64,000 bases of DNA from Panicum virgatum (taxonomy: Eukaryota > Streptophyta > Magnoliopsida > Poales > Poaceae). Location of the stretch: positions 2,338,531 through 2,402,530 of the forward strand of contig NC_053136.1 of assembly GCF_016808335.1 (NCBI RefSeq). Reading direction: 5' to 3'. A program made the translations under genes and the position numbers. Of this stretch, positions 52,298 to 64,000 are shown one piece after another. Within the stretch, counting starts at the first letter, position 1; the number at the start of each line of letters is the position of its first letter. The notes below the pieces were generated by a model. That model did not search any database. It was not told where the DNA came from and saw nothing but the letters and a program-made list of their open reading frames with translations.

Positions 52298-53424
52298 CTA
52301 CTTCCCCCTGGAGAGCAAGGTATAACAGATTGATCAATACATGCCAAAGGTTGCCAACTAACGGAACAAACTGGGAGAAGATTCAGTTTACTTTTCACTT
52401 ACGTGTTCATCATTAGCGTGATATTGTCTCCTTTTAAGAGAATGCGGCCTGGAAAGAATTCAGGGCATAAATTATAGAGTATTCAACACAGGCGGAGGGC
52501 AAAGAATTATAGAAGAGTGTGACATTCCGTACCCAGAGATTTCCTGGTGCTTTTCTTGACGTTGATCTCCTCAGCATCATCCAATACCAAATTCATGTAT
52601 TCATCAAATCCCTACAAACAGTAACTGGAGAATGAAATGCTAACACAAAATCTACATAATCTAGATGCTTGATACACCAACAGTACAAGAGAAGGGTACC
52701 TTAATATGCAATGTGACACAACATTACAGATACAATACTTACAGTTATGAGACAGATACGAACTACATCATGGGCTGGGTTGGACCCTCAGGCCTCAGCC
52801 TATTCCATTTTTTCTCTCTAAATGCTCAGTATGGATTTAACAGGCTTTTGATCCTAGGCTCAGGGCAAATTCCTGTCAGCTCTGGGCCAGGATCTGCCTG
52901 AGAGCCCAGATCCATTTTCTCAACTATAGGATGTGCTAGATCATGGGGCATTCTTTGGGTAAATACGGAGGATATTACAAAGTTCACATACATGGAAATT
53001 GAAATCGCAATAAAAAAAGGAACATAGCCAGAATCCCATTACAAGTTACCACAGTTTCAAACAGAAGATTCACGATTCAAGCAATAGTGAAATTAACCTC
53101 ATTGGATGTGTGATCAATCACTCAACATTGAGATTTGAGAATCCTGTATAAAACAACAGGTTGGATGGCAGATGCAACACAGAAACAGCAGTAGCAAGCT
53201 ACACCATCCATCTATCTTATGTATGGCAGTGGTAACAACTAACACCCAATTCCACAAACTCTCTCTTAAGCAGTACATATCATGCACCCGTCTCAACTAC
53301 CCCCAAACAACAAGTCAGCAAACAGACAGACTAATAAGCCTGGAATCTTGGCAGCAACAGCAGTTTAAAAGAGATCAATATTGTTATCGACAAGCTCTGC
53401 CCTACCAGCCTGCTGGTGATATCG

Positions 53425-53460
<36 letters not shown>

Positions 53461-53965
53461 TAGCCTTTTTTCCCAAGCAAGTTGGGGTAGGCTCTAACAA
53501 AGGACAACAACACACAGCAATATTAAGTCTCTGGTTTACAGAACTAACCCATCTAAGATATTGTTCAGGCATTTAAGTCTGGAATCAAAGCTCACCCATG
53601 CCACAAAACTTGTCTCTAGTACCACATTACTAGAGATTCTTACACATAGTATTCAGTAACGCAGGATTTAAACTTCAGCAAAGAAGAGAGAACATTTTCC
53701 CCCAAATTGTGCTTAGGTGGTTAAGGGACTTACGATGATCCTGCCTTCAATCCGCAGGTCCTTCTGCTCGAAGAGCCAGATCTGGATGCGCGCCTTCTGC
53801 TCCAAGAAACACAGAACAAGTCGGGGACAAGAGATCAATACAGGGCCCGGCAGCGAGAGCACGAGAGAGGAAACCGAAGAGGGCGGGGGTGCGTACGCTC
53901 TGGAGGAAGCGGAAGATGAGGTTGATGGGCTGGGTCATAATCCGCTGCACCTTGGTCGACGCCAT
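52298..53965 (-). CDS. SNRPE: Small nuclear ribonucleoprotein E (SmE)
   Basis: Core Sm-ring protein of spliceosomal snRNPs. Five exons, 53965-53897, 53796-53734, 52611-52533, 52448-52403 and 52307-52298, give 88 residues, the standard length. The sequence reads [56 protein letters not shown] and [16 protein letters not shown], containing Sm1 and Sm2 motifs. The last coding exon contributes only one base of a codon plus GK and the stop. Intron 2 (1.1 kb) contains an RTE LINE tail. Confidence 0.95.
53424..53500 (-). mobile_element. RTE LINE 3' tail
   Basis: A (CAA)n run followed by catagcc and cccaagcaagttggggtaggct is the reverse complement of the RTE 3' end seen at 40355-40410. It lies in SmE intron 2, in sense with the gene. 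Confidence 0.8.
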
Positions 53966-54239
53966 GGCGGGCGCGCTCCTCCTCCTTGCGCCGCGCGCTA
54001 CTTGGTCCACACGAGATGGCGGGGAAAACCCTAGCGGAGGGGAGGCTCAGGCAGGACGGGGTTTGGAGGCCAAGCTCGTCGCGAGTCGAGACGGCAATGG
54101 AAGGGAAGAGTTCTTCGTTCAGTTTGCAGTTTAGTCCCCCGGATTTGAACTTTTGAGTTCACTAGTCCTTAACATAATAGCATTGTTTTCAAGGAAAACT
54201 ACGGGCAAGGAGCCAAACTGAACTTTGTATTAATGCGAT

Positions 54240-54312
54240 ATTGTTGCATACAAGATTTGTGAAGCTGATATTGTTGCATTCAAGATTTGTAAAGCGAGGG
54301 GGGGGGGGGGGG
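54240..54312. repeat. 29-bp tandem repeat and poly-G tract
   Basis: gatattgttgcat(a/t)caagattt is present twice at about 54236-54294, followed by 15 G at 54298-54312. Confidence 0.8.
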
Positions 54313-55592
54313 TAGACTAGGTTAAACGACATAATAACTTTGTTATCATCGAAAAATTAATTTGTTGTCAGAAACAAAGGTGCGAAGCACACTACCAAAA
54401 TTGAACTGCCGGTGTCCAAACAAACACATCTACATATCTATCTATACTATTTAGATCGAAAATAATTAAAAATATTTTTCATTCAAATTGGATCAAACGT
54501 ACCTCTCACCTTAGATCCACCCGTCGGACGTCAAAAAGATAAACGAGATGCAGACCCATCAAAACGAAGAGTTAGACAACGTTTCTGTCAAAAACAAAAA
54601 ACTTTTTTCACCCCGTCCGTTATCTTACCCGGCCGCTATACCTATACCCGCCCGATGTCGCCGCTCTTCCGACCTTCCCTCCACTATTAATCAATCTCAT
54701 CAAAATCAATCCTGCTCTCTCCAATCTAGAGTTTGCTGAATCATAGATTGAATTGAACCAGGCATATGCAAGGCAATCAACACAATCTTCTTCTGAGGCC
54801 TCTCCATCTTCTACTTCATCCGCTGCCGACGTCGATGCCGCGGCCATGGAGAACGCTCGGTGGTGCCGTCCTACGGCAGCGGCACCAAAGGGCCGCCTCC
54901 AAGCAGCCATAAAAGCGGATCCAGCAGGTACATCACCGGGTCGGAGGAGGCGCTCGTGCTGCTGGGTGTGCATATGGCCACGGATGGAGGAGGAAGAAAG
55001 GAGCTGAGGCATGATCACGGAGGTGGCCGTGGAGGCAGCAGGATGGTGCTGACCTCGACAATAATTAAATAATATTATCTAGTTTGAAATAATCTTAACG
55101 GATTTCTAGTTATGTTGGACAAGTTATGTAGTGTGGAACGACGATCATATTTATATAAATCAAAAGTAACTTACATTTCTCAGTGCGAAACTTAGTGACA
55201 TGCGTTATTGTGTGTGTTGTTGAGTCGCTGACCAGCTAGCCCCTAGATGTCAACATCATATGGGTCTCATATCTCTACTATCTTGCAAATTGTTTCTTTC
55301 TCTTCAAGGCCCCTGCAAATTGCTAAACTGGCGGGGTGTTCTTTCGAAGAAAATACCGGGATGTCAGAGCGTTTAGAAATATTGCTATTCGTATTGGGCT
55401 CTTAGGCATAATTTCCTCCATCTCATTCTGCTGTGCATCTCAGTATTGAGCCCAGGATCGATTGCGCTCAATCCCCCAACTCCACCACGACGCCACACCC
55501 AAATCGGAAGCTACTCCTAGTTCTCCATTTCTTCTCCAGATCACAGCGGATTGGATCCGATCCGATCCCAGTCGGCGCCGGCGTCGGAGACG
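54313..55592. other. Intergenic with unrecognised GC-rich patch
   Basis: Around 54750-55060 both strands are open for 60-130 codons without a recognised domain. The end of this stretch is the presumed GOS12 5' UTR. Confidence 0.35.
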
Positions 55593-57033
55593 ATGATGTC
55601 GTCGTCGGACGACGCGGCGGCAGCGGCGCTGGAGCTGCAGGAGTCCGGGTGGGAGGAGCTGCGGCGGGAGGCGCGCAAGCTGGAGGGCGACCTCGACGTC
55701 AAGCTCTCCTCCTACGCGCGCCTCGCCGCGCGCTCCTCCTCCGCCGCCTCGGGCGCCGCCTCCCCTACCGCCGACCGCTCCTCCTGGAAGTCCATGGAAT
55801 TCGAGATCCAGTCGCTGCTCGGCAAGCTGCAGGACGTCAACGACGCCATGAGCCGCTGCGCCGCCTCCACCGCCCCCACCACGTCCGTCTCCCAGAAGCT
55901 CGCGCGCCACCGCGACATCCTCCACGAGTTCACGCAGGTCTCCCCTCTGTTCGGCTCTCTCATCACTCTTGTTCCGTCGAACGACGCGGCTAATCAGTTC
56001 AAGTGGTGGTTCATTCATGGAGGCAGGAGTTCAGGAGGACGAGGGGGAACCTGAGCTCCATGAGGGAGCACGCCGATCTCCTCAGCTCCGTGCGTGAAGA
56101 CATTACCGAGTCCAAGGTACACTTGTCACGATCTCTTCGGATTCTGTTATGTGCTATTGCCGTTGAATCTGTTGTGCCAATCTTAACGCTGGAATGTGGA
56201 ATCCTTGTCAGGCCAGCGGTGGCATGTCGCCAAGAGTGCATTTACTCAGGGAGAGGGCTTCCATTCATGGCAGCATCAACCAGGTATTATTCCTTGAGTT
56301 AGACAAGGCTGCGGTGCTTAACATTTTGTTTAGTTATTATGCTGGCCTGGTTTCAATATACTAAACTCACTTAGCATTGCACTGGAAGAATTTTGGATAG
56401 AGCATATGTTCTGTCTTTGCCTGATGACAATGATCTCATGTACAAACCTGCATCCTTTAGTTACAACTGATGTATCTTTGACTAACCGCTTGTGTCGTTT
56501 CACGAATTCTGAATTTACGAATGAAAAAGAATAGGTTGCCAGGAACATTTACAACTCAAGAACATTAGCATTGTCAATATACATTTCTGCAGAACTCAAT
56601 CTCTGGCACAAGGTACTAACTACCAAGTCACATTTTTTTGTTTAATCTAGATTGATGAGGTAATTGGCCAAGCTCAAAGCACAAGGGTGGCCCTTTCCAA
56701 TCAGAGGGCCTTGTTTGGAGATGTTCAAGGAAAAGTCAAGCAGTTGGGTGAAAAGTTCCCGATAATCAGAGGTCTTCTTGGTAATATATGAATCCCTTCT
56801 TTACTCTTTACTGCAAATAATTTTTGAGATGATAAGATGCAACTCGTTGCAATGTGTAATACCTGTTACCTTGGATCGAGTCTTTGCATCCATTGTGCTA
56901 ATAGCCTAATACATCCATGCCATCCTTGCTTGCAGGCGCCATTAAGCGGAAGAAATCAAAGGACACTATAATTCTTTCAGCAGTGATCGCGGCCTGCACC
57001 ATGTTTTTGATTATTTACTGGCTTTCAAAATGA
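55593..57033 (+). CDS. GOS12: Golgi SNARE GOS12 (GOSR1/Gos28 family)
   Basis: Qb-SNARE for membrane fusion at the Golgi. Five exons, 55593-55937, 56027-56116, 56212-56283, 56651-56780 and 56936-57033, give 244 residues. Signatures are ELQESGWEELRREARKLEGD, LDVKLSSYARLAAR, SWKSMEFEIQSLLGKLQDVN, SRCAASTAPTTSVSQKLARH, RDILHEFTQEFRRTRGN, SGGMSPRVHLLRERASIHGS, the SNARE helix IDEVIGQAQSTRVALSNQRA with GKVKQLGEKFP, and a C-terminal anchor ILSAVIAACTMFLIIYWLSK. The chosen ATG is the first of two adjacent ones. A hypothetical earlier non-ATG start is not needed. Confidence 0.95.
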
Positions 57034-58116
57034 TGCCATCTCACCCAAAGGAAATTTCCCAACATGAAGGCAGAAGACCATGCCTCTTGGCACAGATTAG
57101 CTGGTATCTGGTGGCATGTCATTTGTCATGCTGAGAAAGAGGGAAAGCGAGATCAGTTACTTCAGCTTTCATCGATTTTCCTTTTGACCTTGTATCTGAA
57201 ATTCCTCATCAAGCGTATGTAGAGAATTTTTGCTGGTTGAGTAAATATACATGGTAACATTGAGCTCATGCTTTAGCTATTATTGCTGTGTGTTTTTTAA
57301 AATTTCCTCTTCTGTAGGGACCTTGGCTCTCTTTTCCTTGTTTATCTATTTTCTATTTTTTTTCATATATCTATTTACTTGCCGCAGCAGGGGATTCCCC
57401 TATTATTTTGCTCGGAAAAGAAAAATCGAGCTCATGCTTTTTTGTGAGACGTGCCATTTGCATGTTTAGCTTTATTAACTGGTAAAAGAAAATTGACGAG
57501 ATATTTCAGATCAGATTTTGCATATTTCAAATGCATTAGTTCAGATGTTGATACGAAATCCATTGGACTAGAGCAATTATATTCCACGCTCCACAGCCAT
57601 TCGCACGTGTGCAACTGATGTGAATAAGGAATTTAGCTGACAACCCTTTAAATGTCAATCAGATGCCGCTTTCATTCTTTTGCACTGAAATAACAAACTG
57701 AAATCAAAGTAATATGATTCAACCTCAAACCCTTCTAAACGTAGCCGATAACCATGAAAACAACAGATATCGACTGATATGGTTTGGTACACTTAAACTT
57801 TTGAGATGAAAAATTATACACTTCTTTGTGACGAAAAATTAGCCTTTCCATTTACTCTATAAAACAAACTATGTACAACCAAACTGAAAAGTTTGCAACA
57901 AACAGATTACAGCTGGGAAGAACAAGCACAAACCCAATGTAAGAAACTGTCTGAGTTAGCAGCCTTCTCTGGTTGAATCATTTAACAGTCAGATACATGC
58001 CACTTAATTTGCTTGGGCAGGACCACACTGTCCAGTGATGAAGATTGATCTGGGGCATCTCGGTGACACTCATTATTATGTTAAAAATTTGCGACCACAT
58101 TGCTGATGGAGTGATG
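57034..58116. other. Convergent 3' UTR spacer
   Basis: Spacer between the stops of GOS12 (+) and the CDP-diacylglycerol synthase (-). No additional gene was recognised. Confidence 0.5.
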
Positions 58117-58250
58117 GTAGAAGAAAAAACATGTTGACAACGAGCGGCCAGCTGCTGTAATAAGATCCCATAAAAGGGTAGATGTAGAAGAAAGACATGT
58201 TGACAATGAACGGGAAGCTGCTGTAATCAGACCCCATACAAGGGTAGAGC
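58117..58250 (-). repeat. 67-bp tandem duplication over the synthase stop codon
   Basis: Two units share gtagaagaaa(a)aacatgttg, gctgctgtaat(a/c)aga and cccata(a/c)aagggtaga. The gene-proximal unit contains the stop codon. The second lies in the 3' UTR. Confidence 0.8.
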
Positions 58251-61200
58251 TACTCTGACAAAAGAGTAACAAAGTCCCCCCGTGAAAACGTAGCTGTCAA
58301 CTCGGTCAAGTATTCCACCTACATTGTAGAATTGTGTTATATTCAAGCAGGATTGTTTCAAAGCAGTACACCAATTGACAGGACAGAACACAGGGATTAG
58401 CAGTGCTTACCATGACCAGGAATGAGCGATCCAGAGTCCTTCACACCAGCATCACGCTTAATCAGAGATTCAACAAGATCCCCAAATAATGAACCCAGAA
58501 AGATCAGGATTCCATAAGCTGTAGCACTGATATCAAGGAAATAAGATATTAGGCACTCAAACAAAATGCAGCGCAAATGCTTTTCCATTAGCAAATATTG
58601 AGAATGCAGTATGCACGATCTATATGTTGAATAATTTGAACAAAAAGATAGAATTATAACAGGCACATAACTTTTTTCTTTAGGATAATCAAGTCCAAGG
58701 TCTAATAAGCACATCATGTAGTTTGTTTCCTTGGTGTTGCTCTGATGTGCTATACAACAGGTTTACTAGAGAATGCAGTATGCAGTGCACGATCTATACA
58801 TCAAAACTAATTTGACAAAAAGATAGAATTATAACATGCACATAACTCTTTTTTGGATAATCATGTCCAATGTCTAATAAGCACATCACGTAGTTTGCTT
58901 CCTTGGTTTTGCTCTGATGTGCTATACAGCTGCTTACTAAAGGAAAGTAATGTTCTCTTGCTAACACAATAATAGTACAAATTTCATAAGTCACACCTCA
59001 ACAGAGATCTTGGCCAGCTTAAGACAGTTGACAGCAGCACAGTGGTCAGTACACAGCCAGCGAGACCAGCTAAAGCACCCTCCAAGGTCTTCTTAGGGCT
59101 TATGTTAGTCAAAGGCGTACGGCCAAATGCCTGAAACAGAGAATAAATATCATGGTCACATGTTTTACTTGTTTCAACTACCAAACTGTAAACTTTACTG
59201 ACCACACTATGGCAATTAAATAACTAGACCACTCCATAAAGTAGGAATCAGGTGAGTTTCAACTAATTTTACAGTAAAGCTTCAAGGTTTCACCCAAGGT
59301 TCAAAAAAACGTTATTAAACTTCGTTTAATCTCGATTAAACGCTAAACGGAGGCCTAAGGTCTACGTTTAACCTACGTTCAATGTACGTTTAACCTTTCT
59401 AGGCACTAGTCAATAGGCTAGCGCCTGCCTAGCGCCTAACATTTTCTTGAACATTGGTTTCACCATACACCATGAACCACATGGCTCCTAGGCTTCATGT
59501 CCTTATAAACATATCTCCTTTGGAAAATTTTCTTCAGGTACACAGATAACAAATATTTGCTATAATTTAAGTAATGAGCTACAAGAACCAAAACAGCTAT
59601 ATCTGCTTCTTACTCTACTATTACACTGGTGCATTTTTAAAGTAAATGCACTTTATTATGGCAAGATACACACAACAACAACGACAACGACAACAACATA
59701 GCCTATAGTCCCCACAAGTTAGGTAGGTTAGATATGAAACTCAGGAGTAAAAGAAACTAAAAGAAAAGGATAGTATTTATTATTTAAAGAGCATACCCTT
59801 CCACAAAGAAAAGCTGATGTGTCTGCAGCAATGATGCTACTAATAGCCACCAAGGTTGCTACAAGTCCAACCGTCCAGTGAGCTTGTCCACCTAGAAGAA
59901 TTGGCCAATTGTATGCTATTCCTGGCAAAACACACTGTGTATTAGGACAGTGATCCTACAGTTAGCAAAGAAATAGAAACACTAGAACCACTTAAATATA
60001 AGAACTTTAGCAACAATATCCTTGTAACTATTTTTTTATCGGTCCTTGTTAACTATTAGGACAACAGAAAGACAAATTAGATGGACACAGGCCAATATAT
60101 TTGATACATATGTTATTTTTATCAACAGTAGCAAACTAAATGTCACAACAACTGACAGCAAAAAGATGCATCGAAAGGAAGGAAAAGGGCAACCTAACAG
60201 TGAAACTTACTTGTATTCAAGGCAGGGGCAGCTAGTCCTGAGCGAAGCTTAACCCAGAAAGAAGGAAGATAGCCGCAGTAAAATAATCCAAAAACTGAAC
60301 TAGTTAGCTGAGCAAAACGAGGATTTCCCCTTTGCAATAGCAATGATATTGCAATAACGAATGCAGAAAACGTCACGGTAACATCCATGCGTCCATAGTA
60401 CCTAAGCAAATAGGTAGATGAAACATAAAAAATCAAGGCAGTAGTCATATTTACATGAAATGATAGCTAAATGTTCAGAATAAAAGTATGTGGCACATTT
60501 TCCTCTCAGATTGTGAATAATTAGAAAGAATCACTAGGATATATCTACAGCCCCCTGCCCTATCGCTATCATATTTCCAGTTAAAAAGAACAAAGCATAA
60601 CAGGGGGTTTTATTGCACTATTAATGCTAGGAAGATCAAGTAATTGAGCAGCAATTTGTATGCTCCAAAGTCACCTAAACTCAACAATACTGCAGGAACG
60701 CTATAACAAGCACAGCTGCTTGAAGTTATATCAACAATAACAACATTCAGGAGTGGGAAAATAGTGATGAGGCACTCAGGCAGTCAGGCCAATATATCTC
60801 ACAATCTAACAGTAATAATCACAAAAGCCTATACTCAAATTTTGTGGGCTGAAAAGTTTGAGACTCTTAGATTTCTTCAATGTTAAAGTTGAGGAACTAG
60901 CTTCACTTCATTTTCATTTTCTATGGGTCAGAAAGCTTCCACTAGGATGAAGCAATTTTTATGCACAGCTCGGAATATCACCGTAAGCTGCTTAAAGGCA
61001 GCTCAAAGTTGCGCTAAAAGATGGAAAATTTATTCAAATACAAGCTAAATTTAACCACAGTTACACTCAAATGGAAGCAAACTTTAGAGCTAAAGATAAT
61101 CAACGCAAGAAGAAATGCGATGCGTCCTTACAGCGTCAGGATGGGCATGAGAGCGCAGATGGCTGAGCACACGCGGGACACGTAGCGCGGCGGCGGGGTC

Positions 61201-61589
61201 CCGCCACCACCGGCAGTGCTGCGGACGAGCTCGAAGTACTCTCGGGAGCCAGCAAGGACGGCAGCTGACACGGCGGCGGCGAAGACCCAGCCGCCGGCGA
61301 TCACGATGCCGCCTGCGCCCACCCCGATGGCAACTCCCACAAGGACCCGCTTCTGTAGTTGCCGGGCCTTGTCCGCCTTCCTGGCGGCTTCCTCCCCGCC
61401 CCCGCCGCCGGCGGAGACAGCGGCGGCCGCGAGGAGCGGGAAGCGGCGGCGCAGGCGTAGGGGCGGCGGAGACGGCAGGAGGAAGCGGAGCCGGAGAGGA
61501 GGGTGCGGCCGCGGCGGGGAAGGAAGCAGGAGGAACGGGGGCTGGAGGTGTGTGGCCGCCGGCGCCGGCGCCGGCGCCGGGGCCGCCAT
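58227..61589 (-). CDS. CDP-diacylglycerol synthase (phosphatidate cytidylyltransferase), plastid type (CDS4/CDS5)
   Basis: Converts phosphatidate and CTP to CDP-diacylglycerol for phosphatidylglycerol synthesis. Six exons, 61589-61132, 60401-60211, 59921-59797, 59130-58997, 58526-58411 and 58318-58227, give 371 residues. The start [14 protein letters not shown] opens an Ala/Pro/Arg-rich transit peptide. Membrane helices follow ([70 protein letters not shown]). [20 protein letters not shown] and the family signature ending [20 protein letters not shown] then GGILDR (residues 322-347) are intact. Intron 3 holds a hAT MITE and an RTE tail. Intron 4 holds a tandem duplication. Confidence 0.94.
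58597..58940 (-). repeat. ~172-bp tandem duplication in synthase intron 4
   Basis: Two copies, about 58597-58765 and 58770-58940, share gagaatgcagtatgca, cacgatctata, caaaaagatagaattataac, cacataact, tctaataagcacatca and gctctgatgtgctatac. Similarity is high, so it is relatively recent. Confidence 0.85.
59295..59456. mobile_element. hAT-type MITE (162 bp)
   Basis: A perfect 8-bp TSD, GTTTCACC, lies at 59287-59294 and 59457-59464. The ends are CAAGGTTCAAAAAAACG and, reversed, CAATGTTCAAGAAAATG. The interior has repeated (a)cgtttaa(c) motifs. It lies in intron 3 of the CDP-diacylglycerol synthase gene. Confidence 0.85.
59672..59740 (-). mobile_element. RTE LINE 3' tail
   Basis: A degenerate (CAA)n run followed by catagcctatagtccccacaag and ttaggtaggtta resembles a diverged RTE 3' end on the minus strand. 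It lies in intron 3 of the synthase gene. Confidence 0.6.
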
Positions 61590-62660
61590 GGGAGGTGGGA
61601 ACGGGGTGGGATGGGAGTGCAGAGGCGGAGACTTCGAGGTGAACAAAGATTTTTTTTCGGCGTTGTTTTGGGAAAAAACCGTCATTAGTTAATTACTGTG
61701 ACACAAATGTGCACATGGGAAGCATGGAGCTGTTGATGTGTGCGTGATAAAACAAAGATAAATGAAAATACATAATTTTTATAGTAAGAATCGTGTTTAT
61801 GTACATATGTAAATATACGAGAAACTCAAAAAACATCATATTTTTATCATCAAATGTACTCCCTCCATTTCAAATTGTAAGTCATCCAAACTTTTTAGAG
61901 AGTCAAAATATTTCAATAAACAAATTATACAATAAAATACTAATATACATAAGACTAACTAAATATCATTAGATTCTTTACTAAATTTAAATATAAATAT
62001 ACTTTCATAGTATATCTATTTGGTGCTATAAATCTTTGTAATCTTTTCTATAATAATGTTGGTCAAATATAAAAATATTTGGCTCCCCAAAAAAGTTCTA
62101 GATATTATATCTAAGGGAACAACTTTTCATCAATAGTTTTTTGTTAATAACTCATATAATATTAGATATTATATCTATATTGTCATGGCAACAAAACTCG
62201 ATCACTAGAAAGTGTATGTAAATCAATAATATAGTTGTTTTTTAGGCCAAACTTATCAAATTATTACACTATTTATTATTGGTCAAATTTACACAGTTCG
62301 AATCATAAAATAATGGATGCGCCTTATATTCAGGACAGACATACTATTTGGCTTTTCTGGAGGTTGCGCTTCGTGCGGTCTTTGATGGTGAATTAGGATT
62401 GCTCGCAAGTTTATGGCCACCGTGCTTGTTCATTAGAGGGGCGTTGCGTGTCTTCTTTAATTGATTGTGGCTAATTTGCTGGTTGCATGCTATACCTCTC
62501 AAAAAAAAAGTTAGCTAGAAAGAGCGACAAGAAAACCAAACATGCAAAAAGATTGTGAAATGATCTCTTCCAATCATCTAGAAAAAGCAAAATGGATTTA
62601 AAATTACTTACAAAAGTTACCTTGGTCTGTTTAGCCGCCCAAGTTCCATCAAAATCTTAG
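61590..62660. other. Upstream/intergenic AT-rich region with a Stowaway-like end
   Basis: A tactccctccatttcaaattgtaag stretch near 61857 matches a Stowaway terminus, with an AT-rich body after it. The partner end was not found. No gene was recognised. Confidence 0.4.
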
Positions 62661-62667
62661 CCGTGGA

Positions 62668-63805
62668 TATAGATGTCCAACGGGCCAGCCTGGCCCGGCT
62701 CGGCACGATGTCGGCCTGGCACGGCCCGAAAGTGGTCGGGCCGCCGCGGACTGTCGGGCCTCACGGGCTGTGCCACTGCGGGCTTCGTGCCTGGCTTTCG
62801 GCCCAGGCACAGCCTATGGGCCGGTTTTCGTGCCATGCCGGCCCGTGAAGCACGGCAAATTTTACGGGTCGGGCCAGCCCACAGCCCATCAACCTTAAAA
62901 TACCTCAAAACACTTCATCATATCTCAGTTTCATAGTTCACCAGAAAATAAATAACTTCTCACAACAATTCACATCAGATACGAATCAATATCACCAAAA
63001 TCACATTCACAGCACACAAGAAACAAGATTACGACACACAACAGTCAGGACGGTATGGAGTCGGAGGCGAGTGGCAGCCGATGGATCCAGAGCGGAGCGG
63101 ACCGTTGGCGCTGTCATTTCGCAACGCGCCGTCGTCCAAGCTCGCCGTCGACCAGCGCAGGATCCTCTTGCCGGGGCGCGACGGCGGGGCTCGTCGGCCG
63201 TGGCCCTCGTGGGGCCGAGGAGGAGGCGCGCCCGGCGGCGCCGTTCGTGGCGGTGGGGGAGGAGAAGGAGCTCGCCGGCTGTGGCCGTCGTGGGGCCGAG
63301 GAGGAGGCGCGCCTGAGGGAACAGGCGGCGGCGCCGTTCGGCTGTGGGGAGGACGAGGAGGAAGGAGCGGCGGCGCCGTTCGACGCTAGGGGAGGACGAG
63401 GACGAGGAGGGAGCGGCGGCGCCATTCGGCGGTGGGGGAGGAGGAGGACGACGACGAGGGAGCGGCGGCACCGTTCGGCGGTGGAGCGTACGAGGGGGCG
63501 AGGCGGACTGGATCTGAGGGTTGAGGCGTGAGCGGCGGCGGGGTGGGGAGGTTAGGGTTAGGGGCGCCGGTGGAGGGTCGCATTTTATATGGGGAGGGGG
63601 AGTTTCGTGGGCTGGACCGGCAGGGGGTACCGGGCCGCTACCGGGCCGAATATTGGGACCGGGCCGTGCCCGTGCCGGCCCACGTGCCTGGGGTGCGGCC
63701 AGGCACGGCCTGCACCCCCGGGCCGTGCCAGCCCGAGCCAGTAAGTCACCGGACCGGGCTGTGCTCGGGCCGGGCTAATAGGCTCGGGCTGCATGGCCAT
63801 CTATA
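62668..63805. mobile_element. Non-autonomous hAT element, GGGCC/GGCACGG subterminal repeats
   Basis: A perfect 8-bp TSD, GCCGTGGA, lies at 62660-62667 and 63806-63813. The ends are TATAGATGTCCAACGGG and, reversed, TATAGATGGCCATGCAG. The outer 150-200 bases at each side are crowded with cgggcc, ggcacgg and ggccgtgcc copies. The interior is GC-rich with repeated ggcggcgccgttcg and gtcgtggggccgaggaggag units. No transposase was found. Confidence 0.85.
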
Positions 63806-63813
63806 GCCGTGGA

Positions 63814-64000
63814 GAAGCCATGCACATCAGCAATTCAGCACGTGTACTCGGGACCCGGCGCAAAAAAAAGTATCTAGTTTTTTTAGTGTGAAAAAAAGTA
63901 TCTAGTAAATAAAGAAAAAATAAAAAAAGGAAGAAGAAGAAAGGGCCGGAGACCGAGCCTAACAAAAACACTCGGCCCACATCACGCCACCATGACCCAA
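63814..64000. other. Window end, nothing identified
   Basis: Short A-rich sequence without a recognisable feature. Confidence 0.4.

Noticed and set aside
63055..63531. 158-codon frame in the third hAT element
   Set aside because: Built of repeated GC-rich units, open in several frames, with no domain.

Overview
This is a window of plant nuclear DNA, almost certainly from a grass (Poaceae), probably a panicoid. The evidence is spliced genes with GT-AG introns, GC-rich first exons, and grass-type repeats: tRNA-derived SINEs, Tourist-like MITEs, RTE LINEs ending in TTG repeats, MULEs with long terminal inverted repeats (TIRs), and hAT elements with 8-bp target-site duplications (TSDs). No rRNA or tRNA gene, CRISPR array or prokaryotic feature was seen. 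All exon coordinates were worked out by eye from reading frame, splice sites and family knowledge.

Layout. 1-5000: Copia gag debris, an unrecognised candidate gene (-), a 1.35-kb hAT element and a SINE. 5050-11903: neutral/alkaline invertase (+), with a long 5'-UTR intron and a hAT element in coding intron 1. 12659-14395: F-box gene broken by a transposon and a nonsense codon. 15188-16798: LIL3 (+). 17453-20982: TFIIH subunit TFB4 (-). 21.1-25.1 kb: a MULE with a degraded MURA transposase and an apparently intact second gene encoding a GRF-type zinc finger protein. 26333-28829: MAP65 (-). 29-38.6 kb: gene-poor, with a 2-oxoglutarate dioxygenase relic, MITEs, a poly(A)-tailed retroposon split by a solo LTR, and a second solo LTR. 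38699-46327: group IV calcium-dependent protein kinase (+), whose introns hold an RTE LINE, a small MULE and a SINE. 47091-48359: intronless PPR protein (+). 50511-51447: small conserved-looking membrane protein (+). 52298-53965: SmE (-). 55593-57033: Golgi SNARE GOS12 (+). 58227-61589: plastid-type CDP-diacylglycerol synthase (-). 62668-63805: another hAT element.

The genes are unrelated housekeeping and signalling loci: sugar metabolism, chlorophyll/tocopherol support, transcription and repair, cytoskeleton, calcium signalling, organelle RNA, splicing, vesicle traffic and lipid synthesis. There is no operon-like logic. Most of the novelty lies in the mobile DNA. Five hAT-type elements have perfect 8-bp TSDs, one small MULE has a perfect 9-bp TSD and carries a lysine-rich ORF, and the large MULE carries a promoter-like block and splice donor in each TIR, facing two convergent genes.
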